DNA of 64,000 bases from JBBATK01 sp044224515 (GTDB taxonomy: Bacteria; Bacteroidota; Ignavibacteria; Kapaibacteriales; NICIL-2), in the NCBI GenBank assembly GCA_044224515.1, contig JBGAKH010000001.1, positions 1 to 64,000 on the forward strand, in the 5' to 3' direction. Position 1 is the first letter of the stretch, and each line of letters opens with the position of its first letter. Below, one piece after another: positions 27,437-36,328 of this stretch. The notes under the pieces are model-generated. The model did not search any database. It was not told the DNA's origin and worked only from the letters and a program-made list of their open reading frames with translations. The translations under genes were made by a program, and so were the position numbers.

Positions 27437-28057
27437 TTAGTTGCGGAATTCCTTATCGATGATCTTGATGCGACTGGGATAACTGATCGCTCCAAGTTGT
27501 GTATCGACTGTTGGCTTCACATCCAAGGTCAGGCGCGAAGCGCTTCCCGACTTACCGCCCAGAGCCAATGCTAAATTCAACAAATCAGAGTAGCCTTTGT
27601 CTTTGTAGTAATCCATGAGATCCATATAGATCACGACAGGAACCGTGGTCGTAGCGCCATTTGCGGGAATCGAAAAAGGCTGTCCAATATCACCTGCCAA
27701 TGTTTGACGATCATCGATAAGTAGGTGAAAGTCCAGACTCTTTAGCGTAGCACTAGCGCTTTTTGAGCCATTCGTGCCATCATTAGGATTCTTCACATCC
27801 ACATTTAAAAAGAACATGGCAGGCAAGCGCTTTTGATTGTACGCGTTCAGAAGTGCCATTCCGTCGGTAATCGGATTGAAGTCCGACAAGCTCGATTTCT
27901 CGCTTAACTCTACGTCTGCAAGCTTGAAATTCGTGACATTCTTCAACTTGAATTGTAATCGCTGAAGATTTGTCAAAGTGTCCGTAATGCTCTTTACTTG
28001 AGCACAACCATAAAAAAAGACTGTGCCGAGTATGAGTACGCTGATAATTCTTTTCAT
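27437..28057 (-). CDS. LEA14-like lipoprotein
   Basis: This 206-residue lipoprotein has a signal peptide and lipobox (FFYGC, lipidated Cys18). The rest looks like a LEA type 2/LEA14 beta-sandwich: FKLKNVTNFKLADVELS, FFLNVDVKNPNDG and a second sheet half. The NP/N motif after a beta strand (VDVKNPN) is the family marker. Function in bacteria is not established; envelope stress or desiccation protection is the usual guess. The ATG at 28057 starts the signal peptide. It is probably a monocistronic unit. Confidence 0.75.
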   Translation of the reverse strand: MKRIISVLILGTVFFYGCAQVKSITDTLTNLQRLQFKLKNVTNFKLADVELSEKSSLSDFNPITDGMALLNAYNQKRLPAMFFLNVDVKNPNDGTNGSKSASATLKSLDFHLLIDDRQTLAGDIGQPFSIPANGATTTVPVVIYMDLMDYYKDKGYSDLLNLALALGGKSGSASRLTLDVKPTVDTQLGAISYPSRIKIIDKEFRN

Positions 28058-28189
28058 CGTATGTATAGAAGATAGGTTGAGTACAAACAAATGATGCTTA
28101 GATGCCAACAAGCGGCGCCCGAAGGGCGACGGCTAGTCAATGAGACTCAAATTAAGCCTCGAAGGCTTACAGAGTATAGGCTTCTCTTA

Positions 28190-28226
28190 AAAAAAAAAGA
28201 ACCGCTGTACAGAACTGCACAGCGGT
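28190..28226 (-). terminator. Terminator of the receiver-domain gene
   Basis: An 8-bp stem (28201-28208 with 28219-28226) lies just downstream of the response-regulator stop. On the minus strand it is followed by a long T run (complement of about 28189-28200). Confidence 0.88.
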
Positions 28227-28293
28227 ATTCAGTTTCATGTAGGCTGCCAATAGCTTCCTACCTGACTTCTTTCCGGGAGAATACACAAGAGCT

Positions 28294-28719
28294 TTAGAGG
28301 CTTACTGCTTGCATCTTTTCTAAGCGTTCGGCACGTGCGCGTTGAAGACTCAGATTTGTCAGCAATTTCACCTTGGCAATCAACAACTTCTCTTCAATTG
28401 GCTTTGACAAGAAGTCATCTGCTCCACTCTCAATAGCCTTCAGTTGATTGGCAACATCGTTCAACGCTGTGACGATGACCACCGGAATACGTGCTGTCTC
28501 AGGATTTTCGCGCAAACGCTTAACGGTTTCGTATCCATCCATACGCGGCATCATCACATCCAGAACTACAGAGTCCGGTGTGCGAGTTGCGATTTTTTCA
28601 AGACACTCTACGCCGTCATACGCTTCTGCTGCTTCGAAACCATTGGCTTCCAAGTAGCGGCGAAGCAATTTTGTTGTGATGCGGTTGTCATCCACGACTA
28701 ACACATACGGTTTTTCCAT
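28294..28719 (-). CDS. Single-domain response regulator (CheY-like)
   Basis: This 141-residue protein is a lone receiver domain. The acidic pocket is VVDDN (Asp10-Asp11), the phospho-acceptor is Asp54 in VVLDVMMPRMDG, and the conserved Thr and Lys lie in VTAL and SKPIE. There is no output domain; the last 20 residues are a short charged helix. It starts at the ATG preceded by AGGAG with ideal spacing. No kinase is adjacent, although two orphan histidine kinases are found elsewhere in the window (6689 and 46890). It probably signals through protein contact. Confidence 0.92.
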   Translation of the reverse strand: MEKPYVLVVDDNRITTKLLRRYLEANGFEAAEAYDGVECLEKIATRTPDSVVLDVMMPRMDGYETVKRLRENPETARIPVVIVTALNDVANQLKAIESGADDFLSKPIEEKLLIAKVKLLTNLSLQRARAERLEKMQAVSL

Positions 28720-28813
28720 AACGATCTCCTCAACAATGCTAATGGTAAAGATATTTTCAATATCAACGATGATTTCTGATCTCATTGCAAGCAGCGTGCC
28801 AAACAAGTGAGGC

Positions 28814-30445
28814 TTATGCTAGTCGCGGGTAGATCAGATAATGCTTCGAAGCCGGAGCCGTGACTAGCGCTTGAATGACACGCTGAAGCTCCGCCGCTCC
28901 TCCTTCATTATACACGTATATCGGCGACAGTTTTCGTTCCTGTAGTTGCGCATCCTGAAACACAAAACTGTGGATCTCGCGTACTCTTCCTAGATGTTCC
29001 TCGTTTTTACGTTTTAAGGCCGCCCGAACCTTTTTTTGCAATGTTTCAAGCTCTTTTTCGACAGATTTTCGAAGTGATCCGCAACTACCGTCCAGACTTT
29101 TGTCAACTAGTAGTACATGTTCCCGCACTGCCTCAAGTTGCTCGTTAAATCCCTGCCCTAGTCCTTCAATTCGCGCCAATAATTCTTGGTCTACCAAGGA
29201 GTCGGTCACGATAGTTTCTAACTGCGACCAGTTTTTAAAGTAGAAAGACAAAGGTTTATCTACTTTTTCAATTTGTTTTACCATGCGTCGGCTTAGGTAC
29301 GTGGCTCCGCTACGTAATGTCAGTCGTGGGTAGTTCAAGCGAAGAGACTTGTAAACCTCAGGGAGCAGGGCCATGTAAGCTAGCTCAGAGGGTCCGGCGA
29401 TAAATTCGTCAGTGCCCAATATGTAGTCCTGAACGAGAGGACGCAGCAATACACTCGGTGAGAATGAAGCCGGCTCCCGCAGTACCAAATCCTCTAACTG
29501 CTTTAGAGTCATTCTGTTAGCGCCAACGATGCAGTAAGAATCAGAGCTATCATCTCCTTGTATTTTAATGCGTTGTCCGTCTGCATTGTGATAAAATAGA
29601 TTTAGATAACTGCCTTCTGCTTGTGCATGATAGCCATGGCTTAAGAGCTCTTCAGCTGAGAGGCCCGTTAGGGTTCGAAGTCTACCGCCATGCGCCGCCT
29701 CTTGCGCGAGGACGTTTTTCATCAAAGCGTCAATGCGTGCTTGCGAGGCCGACAAAAACAAAACGCCATGAGAGCCAAAGTGTTCCTGCAACAGCTGCAC
29801 GAAAGCTGTTGACCAGCTTCCTACCGAACCGTAGATGGAGCGCAGACTACTCATAAGCTCCTCAGTCCATTCGCTTGGACTTAGCGCCGTCTGAATCGTT
29901 GTTAGCTCCATATCGATATCCGAGGAGAAATGCAGGTCCGCAACTGCCAAGCGATCGATCGTCTCCAATGCGGAAGCTGAGTACATTGGCATCCCCTGTT
30001 CCTTTGTGTAGAGCCATGCCTGGGCTGCTTCGTCTTTGTCGTGGTCATTGTCTTCGATCCAAAAAACCACACAACTGTCGATGCCTTCCGTCTTTAACTG
30101 ACGAGCGCGCGACAGTGCAGTTGCGATTTTGTAGAAAGTGTACAATGGCCCACCTAAAAATCCAACTTGCTGTCCGCTAACGATGCAATAGCAACCACTT
30201 TCAAAGCGAGCCATTGCCTCCACTTGACTGGGGTCTAGACGCAATGACGTCATACTGGTCCGTATAGACTCAAGAGCCGTCGAGCGCCTGTCGCGGGTAT
30301 CAACGGTGTCAAAGCGCTCCCGTGATTGTAGGTGACCGTGCAACCACTCGTTTCCCGCCATGAGGTCTCTTTGCATCACAGAGCAAAGTCCCAATTCATC
30401 GAGTGGTAGAGTAGCAAGGTCGTTCTTTGTGTTGGTTGTATGCAT
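28814..30445 (-). CDS. bshC: Bacillithiol biosynthesis cysteine-adding enzyme
   Basis: BshC adds cysteine to glucosaminyl-malate, the last step in making the redox thiol bacillithiol. The 543-residue length is normal. Diagnostic segments are the N-terminal SGQQVGFLGGPLYTFYK and the FWIEDNDHDKDE motif (relatives read FWxATEDHDxxE), then LLRPLVQDYILG...AGPSELAYMALLPEVY and a C-terminal coiled coil (about 440-500) typical of the dimer. BshA and BshB are not in the window. It is divergent from an aldehyde dehydrogenase, with about 90 bp between likely starts. Confidence 0.93.
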   Translation of the reverse strand: MHTTNTKNDLATLPLDELGLCSVMQRDLMAGNEWLHGHLQSRERFDTVDTRDRRSTALESIRTSMTSLRLDPSQVEAMARFESGCYCIVSGQQVGFLGGPLYTFYKIATALSRARQLKTEGIDSCVVFWIEDNDHDKDEAAQAWLYTKEQGMPMYSASALETIDRLAVADLHFSSDIDMELTTIQTALSPSEWTEELMSSLRSIYGSVGSWSTAFVQLLQEHFGSHGVLFLSASQARIDALMKNVLAQEAAHGGRLRTLTGLSAEELLSHGYHAQAEGSYLNLFYHNADGQRIKIQGDDSSDSYCIVGANRMTLKQLEDLVLREPASFSPSVLLRPLVQDYILGTDEFIAGPSELAYMALLPEVYKSLRLNYPRLTLRSGATYLSRRMVKQIEKVDKPLSFYFKNWSQLETIVTDSLVDQELLARIEGLGQGFNEQLEAVREHVLLVDKSLDGSCGSLRKSVEKELETLQKKVRAALKRKNEEHLGRVREIHSFVFQDAQLQERKLSPIYVYNEGGAAELQRVIQALVTAPASKHYLIYPRLA

Positions 30446-30534
30446 ATGTCAAAAATAGGAATCGGACTGCTCTTCGCTCGGCAGGCAAACAGAATGTATT
30501 TTTGTGTCTGGCGAACATCCCGTTCGTGCCGCAC

Positions 30535-32043
30535 ATGTATCACCGCTATAACGAATACCTCGTGAGTACATTTCATAATTACATCAATGCTAAATGGGTA
30601 GCCGCTTCCTCAGGCGCCACCTATCAAAACATCAACCCTGCTCTGAACAGCGACGTGATTGGTGATTTTCCGCTTTCAAATGCTGCCGATGTCGCACAGG
30701 CGGTAGAAGCCGCAGCAACGGCTTTTAAAAAATGGTCGAAGTGGCCTGCCCCTAAGCGCGGAGACATCTTACGTCGAGCCGGGGATATATTCAATCGTCG
30801 CAAAGACGAATTGGCTGCGATCATGACACGAGAAATGGGTAAGCCTGTATTCGAGACCAAGGGTGACATTCAAGAAGCTATCGATACTGCGTACTATGCA
30901 GCAACCGAAACGCGTCGTTTGTTTGGCTACAATACTCCGAGCGAATTGGCTAACAAAATGAACCTTTCGTTCCGTATGCCTATTGGTGTGTGTGGCGTCA
31001 TCACTGCGTGGAACTTTCCAATCGCTGTGCCGTCATGGAAAATACTTCCCGCGTTAGCCTGCGGTAACACCGTAGTGTGGAAGCCATCAGACGATGCGCC
31101 GCATTCTGCAAACATCTTCGCAGAAATTCTTGAAGAAGCCGGTCTCCCTCCCGGAGTGTTCAACGTCGTTCACGGTCAAGCTGAAAGCGGTGCTGCCCTT
31201 GTTGAACATCCTGATGTACGAGTAGTTGGATTCACCGGATCGACAACTACAGGTAAAAACATAGCGGCCCGATGTGGAGCACTCAATAAGAAAGTCTCCC
31301 TCGAGATGGGTGGTAAGAATGCTGTGATCGTGATGGATGACGCCAACTTTGATCTAGCACTCGATGGCATACTGTGGGGAGCATTCGGAACGACCGGACA
31401 GCGCTGCACAGCTACATCTCGTGCGATTATCCATAAGGATGTTTACGACGAGTTTATCAACCTGTTACTCACACGCGCGTCCAAATTGCGCCTGGGTCCC
31501 GGCCTGGAAGCGTCAACAGAAGTTGGTCCGGTGATCAATGAGCGCCAGTGCACAAAAATACTTGCCATGATCAAGCAGGCGAAGGAAGACGGAGCTGTGT
31601 GTATCCTTGGTGGTGACAGAATCACAGACAATGACCTAGCTAAAGGCACGTTCATCGCACCGACTATTTTTATCGACGTCCTCCCTAGCATGCGTCTCTT
31701 TAAAGAAGAAGTGTTTGGACCGGTTCTGGCTATTTCGAAAGCAGACTCCTTTGAACATGCAATTGAGCTGGCTAACGACTGTGATTATGGACTGTCATCC
31801 TCGATCTATACAAACAATATCAATAACGCCTTCGCTGCAATCCGCGACATCGAGGCAGGTATTACCTACATCAACGCCCCAACTATCGGAGCTGAAGCAC
31901 ACATGCCCTTTGGTGGAATCAAAGGTACCGGAAATGGACACCGCGAAGGTGGCTGGACTGTGTTCGACATCTTCACGGAATGGAAATCTGTGTACGTCGA
32001 CTACAGCGGTTCATTGCAGCGTGCGCAAATCGATAACTACTAG
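30535..32043 (+). CDS. NAD(P)+-dependent aldehyde dehydrogenase
   Basis: This 502-residue enzyme oxidises an aldehyde to its acid. The catalytic cysteine is in GTTGQRCTATSR, the glutamate base in LEMGGKNA, and the cofactor-binding segments are PWN-like TAWNFPIAVPSWK, GFTGSTTTGK and the C-terminal FGPVLAI and MPFGGIKGTGNGHREGG. The C-terminal half resembles the aminoadipate-semialdehyde/ALDH7 side of the superfamily, but the substrate cannot be fixed. The start is uncertain: ATG 30535 or GTG 30562; upstream in-frame codons add unconserved residues. A terminator follows. It is transcribed divergently from bshC. Confidence 0.93.
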   Translation: MYHRYNEYLVSTFHNYINAKWVAASSGATYQNINPALNSDVIGDFPLSNAADVAQAVEAAATAFKKWSKWPAPKRGDILRRAGDIFNRRKDELAAIMTREMGKPVFETKGDIQEAIDTAYYAATETRRLFGYNTPSELANKMNLSFRMPIGVCGVITAWNFPIAVPSWKILPALACGNTVVWKPSDDAPHSANIFAEILEEAGLPPGVFNVVHGQAESGAALVEHPDVRVVGFTGSTTTGKNIAARCGALNKKVSLEMGGKNAVIVMDDANFDLALDGILWGAFGTTGQRCTATSRAIIHKDVYDEFINLLLTRASKLRLGPGLEASTEVGPVINERQCTKILAMIKQAKEDGAVCILGGDRITDNDLAKGTFIAPTIFIDVLPSMRLFKEEVFGPVLAISKADSFEHAIELANDCDYGLSSSIYTNNINNAFAAIRDIEAGITYINAPTIGAEAHMPFGGIKGTGNGHREGGWTVFDIFTEWKSVYVDYSGSLQRAQIDNY

Positions 32044-32078
32044 TGCGAAGTGACTACGTTCGATAGGATTTTTTTTTC

Positions 32079-32103
32079 AAACCGCTGCCTATGGCAGCGG
32101 TTT
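32079..32103 (+). terminator. Terminator after the aldehyde dehydrogenase
   Basis: An 11-bp perfect stem (32079-32089 with 32093-32103) with a 3-nt loop is followed by a T-rich stretch. It lies 35 bp after the stop codon and before the convergent ROK gene. Confidence 0.85.
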
Positions 32104-32221
32104 CTGTTTATAGTGATGAACTGTGGTTGTTTCCTTATCCGGTACAGCGTTAGGACCAAGGACGTAGATGTTCGTACAGACTCAAAGTCTTTCTCTTCAG
32201 GGCCTCTTTTATTTACGGGGC

Positions 32222-33202
32222 TTAGACAAGGGCTTCTCCGGCAATCAGTGCGGCTCCTGTACAACCGGCACTCTCAAGAAACTCTGCTTTAAGAATGCGT
32301 ACGGAGTTACTCAGACTAGGCAGACAACGAAGATTGATCTCTTCAGCTAAACTATCGAGCAAACTGCTGTGCGCCCTGGAAATTCCACCACCGACGATGA
32401 CTGTATGAAAATCTAAAAGGTGTAACGCTGAGACCACTCCAATGGCAAGTAACTGTCCAATCTCCTGAAAGCAAATGAGTGCTGCCTCATCACCTAAGTC
32501 TGCAGCTTCAGACAGATGATGAACATCCAAGAGTCCCGCATGACTGTTTAGCACTGAGTTGGGGAAGCGTTTAGCAAGGCTGTGGGCGCGACGTAGTATT
32601 GCTTCACGTCCGGTGTAACGTTCCAGCACGCCCCTACGAAAAGAACGTGCATCGTGTGAACCGTAATCCTCTAATGCACCGTCTGCCGATATAATGACAT
32701 GACCTATTTCACCGGCCCCTCCGTGTGAGCCACGAAAAAGCTCTGATTGCCAAACAATGGCTCCTCCTACTCCGGTACCAAGTGTGACATACAGGAAATC
32801 GGGGTGTTCCCGCCCGGCGCCAAGTTTTGCCTCAGCCAAGGCAGCTACGTTTGCGTCATTGTCAATTACCATCGGTCGGTCGCTCAACGCAACTAGCTCA
32901 GCATAAGCGTCTAGACCACTCCAAGCCGGCATATTCGGAGGAAGCGCAATACGCTTTTGCTTCGCGTCGACAACCGCAGGAAAGCCTACGCCAACTGCGC
33001 CAACTAACGGAAACTCGTCACACAGTGAAGCAATAAGGCCTCGTACATCGCTGAGAACAGCTTCTGCGCCACGTTGAGCATCCGTGGAGACCTCACGAGC
33101 AGCTACGCGTTGTAATCGATCATCGAGTACCAAAGCTTTGACATTGGTTCCACCGATGTCTATACCAAGTCTAAACTTTGATTGGCTACTCATGAGCTCC
33201 AT
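32222..33202 (-). CDS. ROK-family sugar kinase-like protein lacking the zinc motif
   Basis: This 326-residue protein has the ROK (glucokinase/repressor) fold. The phosphate loop is GIDIGGTNVKA, the catalytic aspartate lies in VIDNDANVAALAE, then LYVTLGTGVGGAI and GEIGHV follow. The usual CxCGxxGCxE zinc motif after GH is replaced: the aligned stretch is LEDYGSHDARSF, with no cysteine. It may phosphorylate a sugar by a zinc-free route or have another role. The start follows the dnaN stop directly (33202); an ATG three codons in (33193) is equally likely. dnaN and this gene are co-transcribed. It is not assigned a sugar. Confidence 0.85.
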   Translation of the reverse strand: MELMSSQSKFRLGIDIGGTNVKALVLDDRLQRVAAREVSTDAQRGAEAVLSDVRGLIASLCDEFPLVGAVGVGFPAVVDAKQKRIALPPNMPAWSGLDAYAELVALSDRPMVIDNDANVAALAEAKLGAGREHPDFLYVTLGTGVGGAIVWQSELFRGSHGGAGEIGHVIISADGALEDYGSHDARSFRRGVLERYTGREAILRRAHSLAKRFPNSVLNSHAGLLDVHHLSEAADLGDEAALICFQEIGQLLAIGVVSALHLLDFHTVIVGGGISRAHSSLLDSLAEEINLRCLPSLSNSVRILKAEFLESAGCTGAALIAGEALV

Positions 33203-34327
33203 TTACGATATGCGCATGGGCATGACGAGCATCAGCAGAGTGTCGTTCTCTGCTTGTGGTTTCAAGAGAACCGCTCGTGTCGATGAACTAAGTAACATGG
33301 CGACCATCCCGTCACTCATGTCATCTTGAGTAATGTGTTGAAGCGACTCTTCGATATAACGGTGGTTGAAACCAATTTCCATAGGATCAAAATGGAATTC
33401 CGCCGGAATGATTTCCTTGGCTTTGTTACCTGTTTCACTGTCTTCCGCACTAACTGTCAATACATTGTCTTTCAGTAAGAAACGTATTTGAGGTGATACA
33501 CTAGAGGTAAACAAACTGATGCGCTTGATAGCCGCAACTAAGTCGCTTTGTTTGACCGTGCAAACTTTGTCGTTATCCTTTGGAATGACATTCTCGTAGT
33601 TCGGGAACTTTTCATCGATCAAACGCGTGATAGTTGTCGTGATCTCGGAGCGGAAACGAGCATGTGTCTTATTGATTGCCAAGTCAATGTCGGATTCAGC
33701 TCGCGCGAGCAAATTCACGGCGCGAGACGGAATGATGGCAGAGAGAGATGAAGGAAAGCTTGTGCCTGCGTCAGCTGCGGTTTTCAGCTTCACCAGTCGA
33801 TATCCATCGGTCGCCACGGTCAGGAGTTGATCTTCATGAAACTCGAAGTAGACGCCCGTCATGGCCGGACGATACTCTTCCGTTGACACAGCAAACGTAG
33901 TTTTCGCTGCGATACGCTGAACATCGGATTTTTTCAGTTTAACCGATGCATCTTGTTTGAATTCCGGGATCATTGGGAACTCAGCGACGTCAATTCCCTT
34001 CAGGAAGTACTCACCATATGTTGTGCGCAGAGTGATATGCTTCGTTATCTGATCGACCACGACATCGACCATTCCTTCACTACCCAATGACTTCACAAGA
34101 TCTGTGATTTTCCGTGCCGGAATCAAGACATCTCCGTCTTCCGTGCCCATCACCTGCAACGAAGTCGAAATTGCCAATTCCTGATCTGTTGCCAAAAGTG
34201 TCAACGTTCCTTCAAAAAGCGTACAATGGATATGCTCCAAGACAAAGAGTGTGGATTTACTCGGAATCGCAGGAAGAACCAGTTGAAGTGAACGGAGGAA
34301 ATCTGAGAGGGCAATCGTGAATTTCAT
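33203..34327 (-). CDS. dnaN: DNA polymerase III beta subunit (sliding clamp)
   Basis: The beta clamp holds the replicative polymerase on DNA. The 374-residue protein has three clamp domains (about 1-120, 125-250, 251-374), with family segments such as LLATDQELAIS, YRPAMTGVYFE, LTVATDGYRLV and the C-terminal LMLVMPMRIS that forms part of the peptide-binding cleft. It is not next to dnaA, gyrB or recF here but joined to a ROK-type gene, so the common replication-origin order is absent in this window. The start ATG is at 34327. Confidence 0.97.
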   Translation of the reverse strand: MKFTIALSDFLRSLQLVLPAIPSKSTLFVLEHIHCTLFEGTLTLLATDQELAISTSLQVMGTEDGDVLIPARKITDLVKSLGSEGMVDVVVDQITKHITLRTTYGEYFLKGIDVAEFPMIPEFKQDASVKLKKSDVQRIAAKTTFAVSTEEYRPAMTGVYFEFHEDQLLTVATDGYRLVKLKTAADAGTSFPSSLSAIIPSRAVNLLARAESDIDLAINKTHARFRSEITTTITRLIDEKFPNYENVIPKDNDKVCTVKQSDLVAAIKRISLFTSSVSPQIRFLLKDNVLTVSAEDSETGNKAKEIIPAEFHFDPMEIGFNHRYIEESLQHITQDDMSDGMVAMLLSSSTRAVLLKPQAENDTLLMLVMPMRIS

Positions 34328-34577
34328 GGCGGCGCAGCGGTCGATGTTGGAAAAACGACACGAGCCAGAAAAATGCTTTTTCCTAACTTCGTGTTTGCAA
34401 AACTACACAACTGGGACAGCCCGACTTTGCGAAGTCCCTTTGTGTGGAAAAAATGTGGAGCAAGCAGCCCGGTATAGAGCGCGAAAGCTTCCCTCTTTCA
34501 GCGTGAAGTGTAGGTGATAGCGCACGACGCAGCTGAGTCACCGGTAGCTTGTTTTTCACGATCATTGATTCTACGTT

Positions 34578-35237
34578 ATGTTTTCTAAATACGGTATTGA
34601 TAACCTGATGTGGCTAGTCGTCACGTCGCTGGTTATACTTGGCATCTCGAGGGCGATCACGAGACCATGGTTGAGTATGCTGGTTTCCTTAATCGGGATA
34701 TTCATCCTGTTCATGGCGTTGTGGTTTTTCCGTGATCCTGAACGGGTACTTGCTGCAGAGGCACAACAAGACGATAGAGTGATCGTTGCGCCTGCAGACG
34801 GAAAGGTTGTTCTGGTGAGTCAGGTTGTTGAGAGTGAGTATCTTCATGGCGACGCGATGCAAATCAGCATATTCCTTTCGCCTCTGAATGTTCACGTAAA
34901 CCGATACCCGGCGTCAGGTTCCATTGAGTATCTCAAGTATTATCCCGGGGAGTACTTGGTTGCATGGCATCCAAAGTCTTCTCAGCTCAATGAACGTAGT
35001 GTCTTTGGCTTGGCGAATACTCACGGAAAACTTGTGTTTAAGCAAATAACCGGATATCTGGCACGACGTATAGTCTACGACACGAAAGAAGGAGATCTAG
35101 TCCATGCTGGTGAACGTTTTGGTATGATGAAGTTTGGTTCCAGAATGGATATCATTGTTCCGACAGGAACCGAGATAACGGTGCATGAGGGCGACATTGT
35201 AACAGCGTCTGAAACAGTGCTCGCACGTTTCAAGTAA
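34578..35237 (+). CDS. psd: Phosphatidylserine decarboxylase proenzyme
   Basis: Psd makes phosphatidylethanolamine from phosphatidylserine. The 219-residue protein is the short PSD type: one or two N-terminal TM segments (about residues 8-52), the FFRDPERV segment and a PADGKVV motif. The self-cleavage site is the GS pair in FGSRMDIIVP, which generates the pyruvoyl cofactor. pssA follows 14 bp later, so the two steps of phosphatidylethanolamine synthesis are made from one transcript. It is divergent from dnaN. Confidence 0.95.
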   Translation: MFSKYGIDNLMWLVVTSLVILGISRAITRPWLSMLVSLIGIFILFMALWFFRDPERVLAAEAQQDDRVIVAPADGKVVLVSQVVESEYLHGDAMQISIFLSPLNVHVNRYPASGSIEYLKYYPGEYLVAWHPKSSQLNERSVFGLANTHGKLVFKQITGYLARRIVYDTKEGDLVHAGERFGMMKFGSRMDIIVPTGTEITVHEGDIVTASETVLARFK

Positions 35238-35250
35238 GGGAGAACCTGAT

Positions 35251-36021
35251 TTGGCTTTACGCATAACTCGATCGATTGTCCCGAACTTTTTTACGCTCGC
35301 GAATCTTTTTTGCGGGTTTTCGGCGATCGTATTGTTTAGTCACGATGACTATACCAATGGCGTTTTGCTGATTGTGTTGGCAGCCGTGTTTGACATGCTC
35401 GATGGAATCATGGCACGTCTGACGAATTCAGCAAGCGAGTTGGGTGTCGAGCTCGATTCCCTGTGCGATGCCGTTTCTTTTGGTGTAGCTCCCTCGTTTT
35501 TGCTCTATCAGATCCACTATCACAATACTGCTAATTTTGGTATACTTCTAGCCTCACTGCCGGCCATGGCCGGAGTCTATCGGCTAGCACGATTCAACGC
35601 CCAACTGAACTCCCTCGAGGACAAGTTATATTTCCGCGGCATGCCCATACCGGCAGGTGCCCTTACGATCGTGAGTTTCGTGTTGTTTTTTGTTGTCCCG
35701 CAGAAAATTGACCTAGACTACCAAGGTCTCTGGGTTAATTTTGTGACGATAGCAACGGCACTGGCGATGGTGAGCACTATTCGATACGACAATGTTCCCC
35801 GTCCCTCCGCTCGTTCCATCAAAGAACGTCCCTTACTGTTTGCATTCGTTCTCCTTGCACTTCTTGCCTGCGGTCTCACCAAAGGCGAGGCCGCATTCCC
35901 CTGTATGGCAGCCTACATGGTTTTCGGCGCTCTACGTCAACTCGTCGTTTGGTTCAAAGAACGCAATGAAATGGATGATGAACTGGAAGATGACGACGAA
36001 GAGGAGGATGACGAGAGCTGA
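35251..36021 (+). CDS. pssA: CDP-diacylglycerol-serine O-phosphatidyltransferase
   Basis: PssA makes phosphatidylserine from CDP-diacylglycerol and serine. The 256-residue integral membrane protein has about seven hydrophobic segments and the CDP-alcohol phosphotransferase motif DGIMAR...G...D...D (DMLDGIMARLTNSASELGVE then LDSLCD). The start is TTG at 35251, with GGGAG about nine bases upstream. The last 17 residues are a strongly acidic tail (Asp/Glu only apart from a few residues), longer than usual. It follows psd by 14 bp and precedes purS. Confidence 0.94.
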   Translation: MALRITRSIVPNFFTLANLFCGFSAIVLFSHDDYTNGVLLIVLAAVFDMLDGIMARLTNSASELGVELDSLCDAVSFGVAPSFLLYQIHYHNTANFGILLASLPAMAGVYRLARFNAQLNSLEDKLYFRGMPIPAGALTIVSFVLFFVVPQKIDLDYQGLWVNFVTIATALAMVSTIRYDNVPRPSARSIKERPLLFAFVLLALLACGLTKGEAAFPCMAAYMVFGALRQLVVWFKERNEMDDELEDDDEEEDDES

Positions 36022-36070
36022 TGAGTGTCGTTCGACCTGATATGAGTACCACTTTATACGCTAGCCGGAC

Positions 36071-36328
36071 ATGAAGAATTTCAGAGCTTCAGTAGATATC
36101 ACTTTAAGGGCAGGAATTTTGGATGTTCAAGGTAAAACCGTCGAGCATGCCTTGCATTCCATGAACTTCAACGCCATTCATAACGTGCGAATGGGAAAAT
36201 TCGTAGAGTTCATGGTCAACGCCGAATCGGTAGACGCGGCACACGGCCTTGCTCGTCAAGCCTGTGAGCAGCTCATCGCCAATCCGATCATGGAAGATTT
36301 TCATATCAGTATCACGGAGGCAGCGTGA
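36071..36328 (+). CDS. purS: Phosphoribosylformylglycinamidine synthase subunit PurS
   Basis: PurS is the small bridging subunit of the three-part FGAM synthase (PurS, PurQ, PurL) in purine synthesis. The 85-residue length and the pattern FRASVDITLRAGILDVQGKTVEHAL then FNAIHNVRMGKFVEF are typical. Its stop overlaps the purQ GTG start by 4 bp. PurL is not in the window, so it must be encoded elsewhere. Confidence 0.95.
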   Translation: MKNFRASVDITLRAGILDVQGKTVEHALHSMNFNAIHNVRMGKFVEFMVNAESVDAAHGLARQACEQLIANPIMEDFHISITEAA

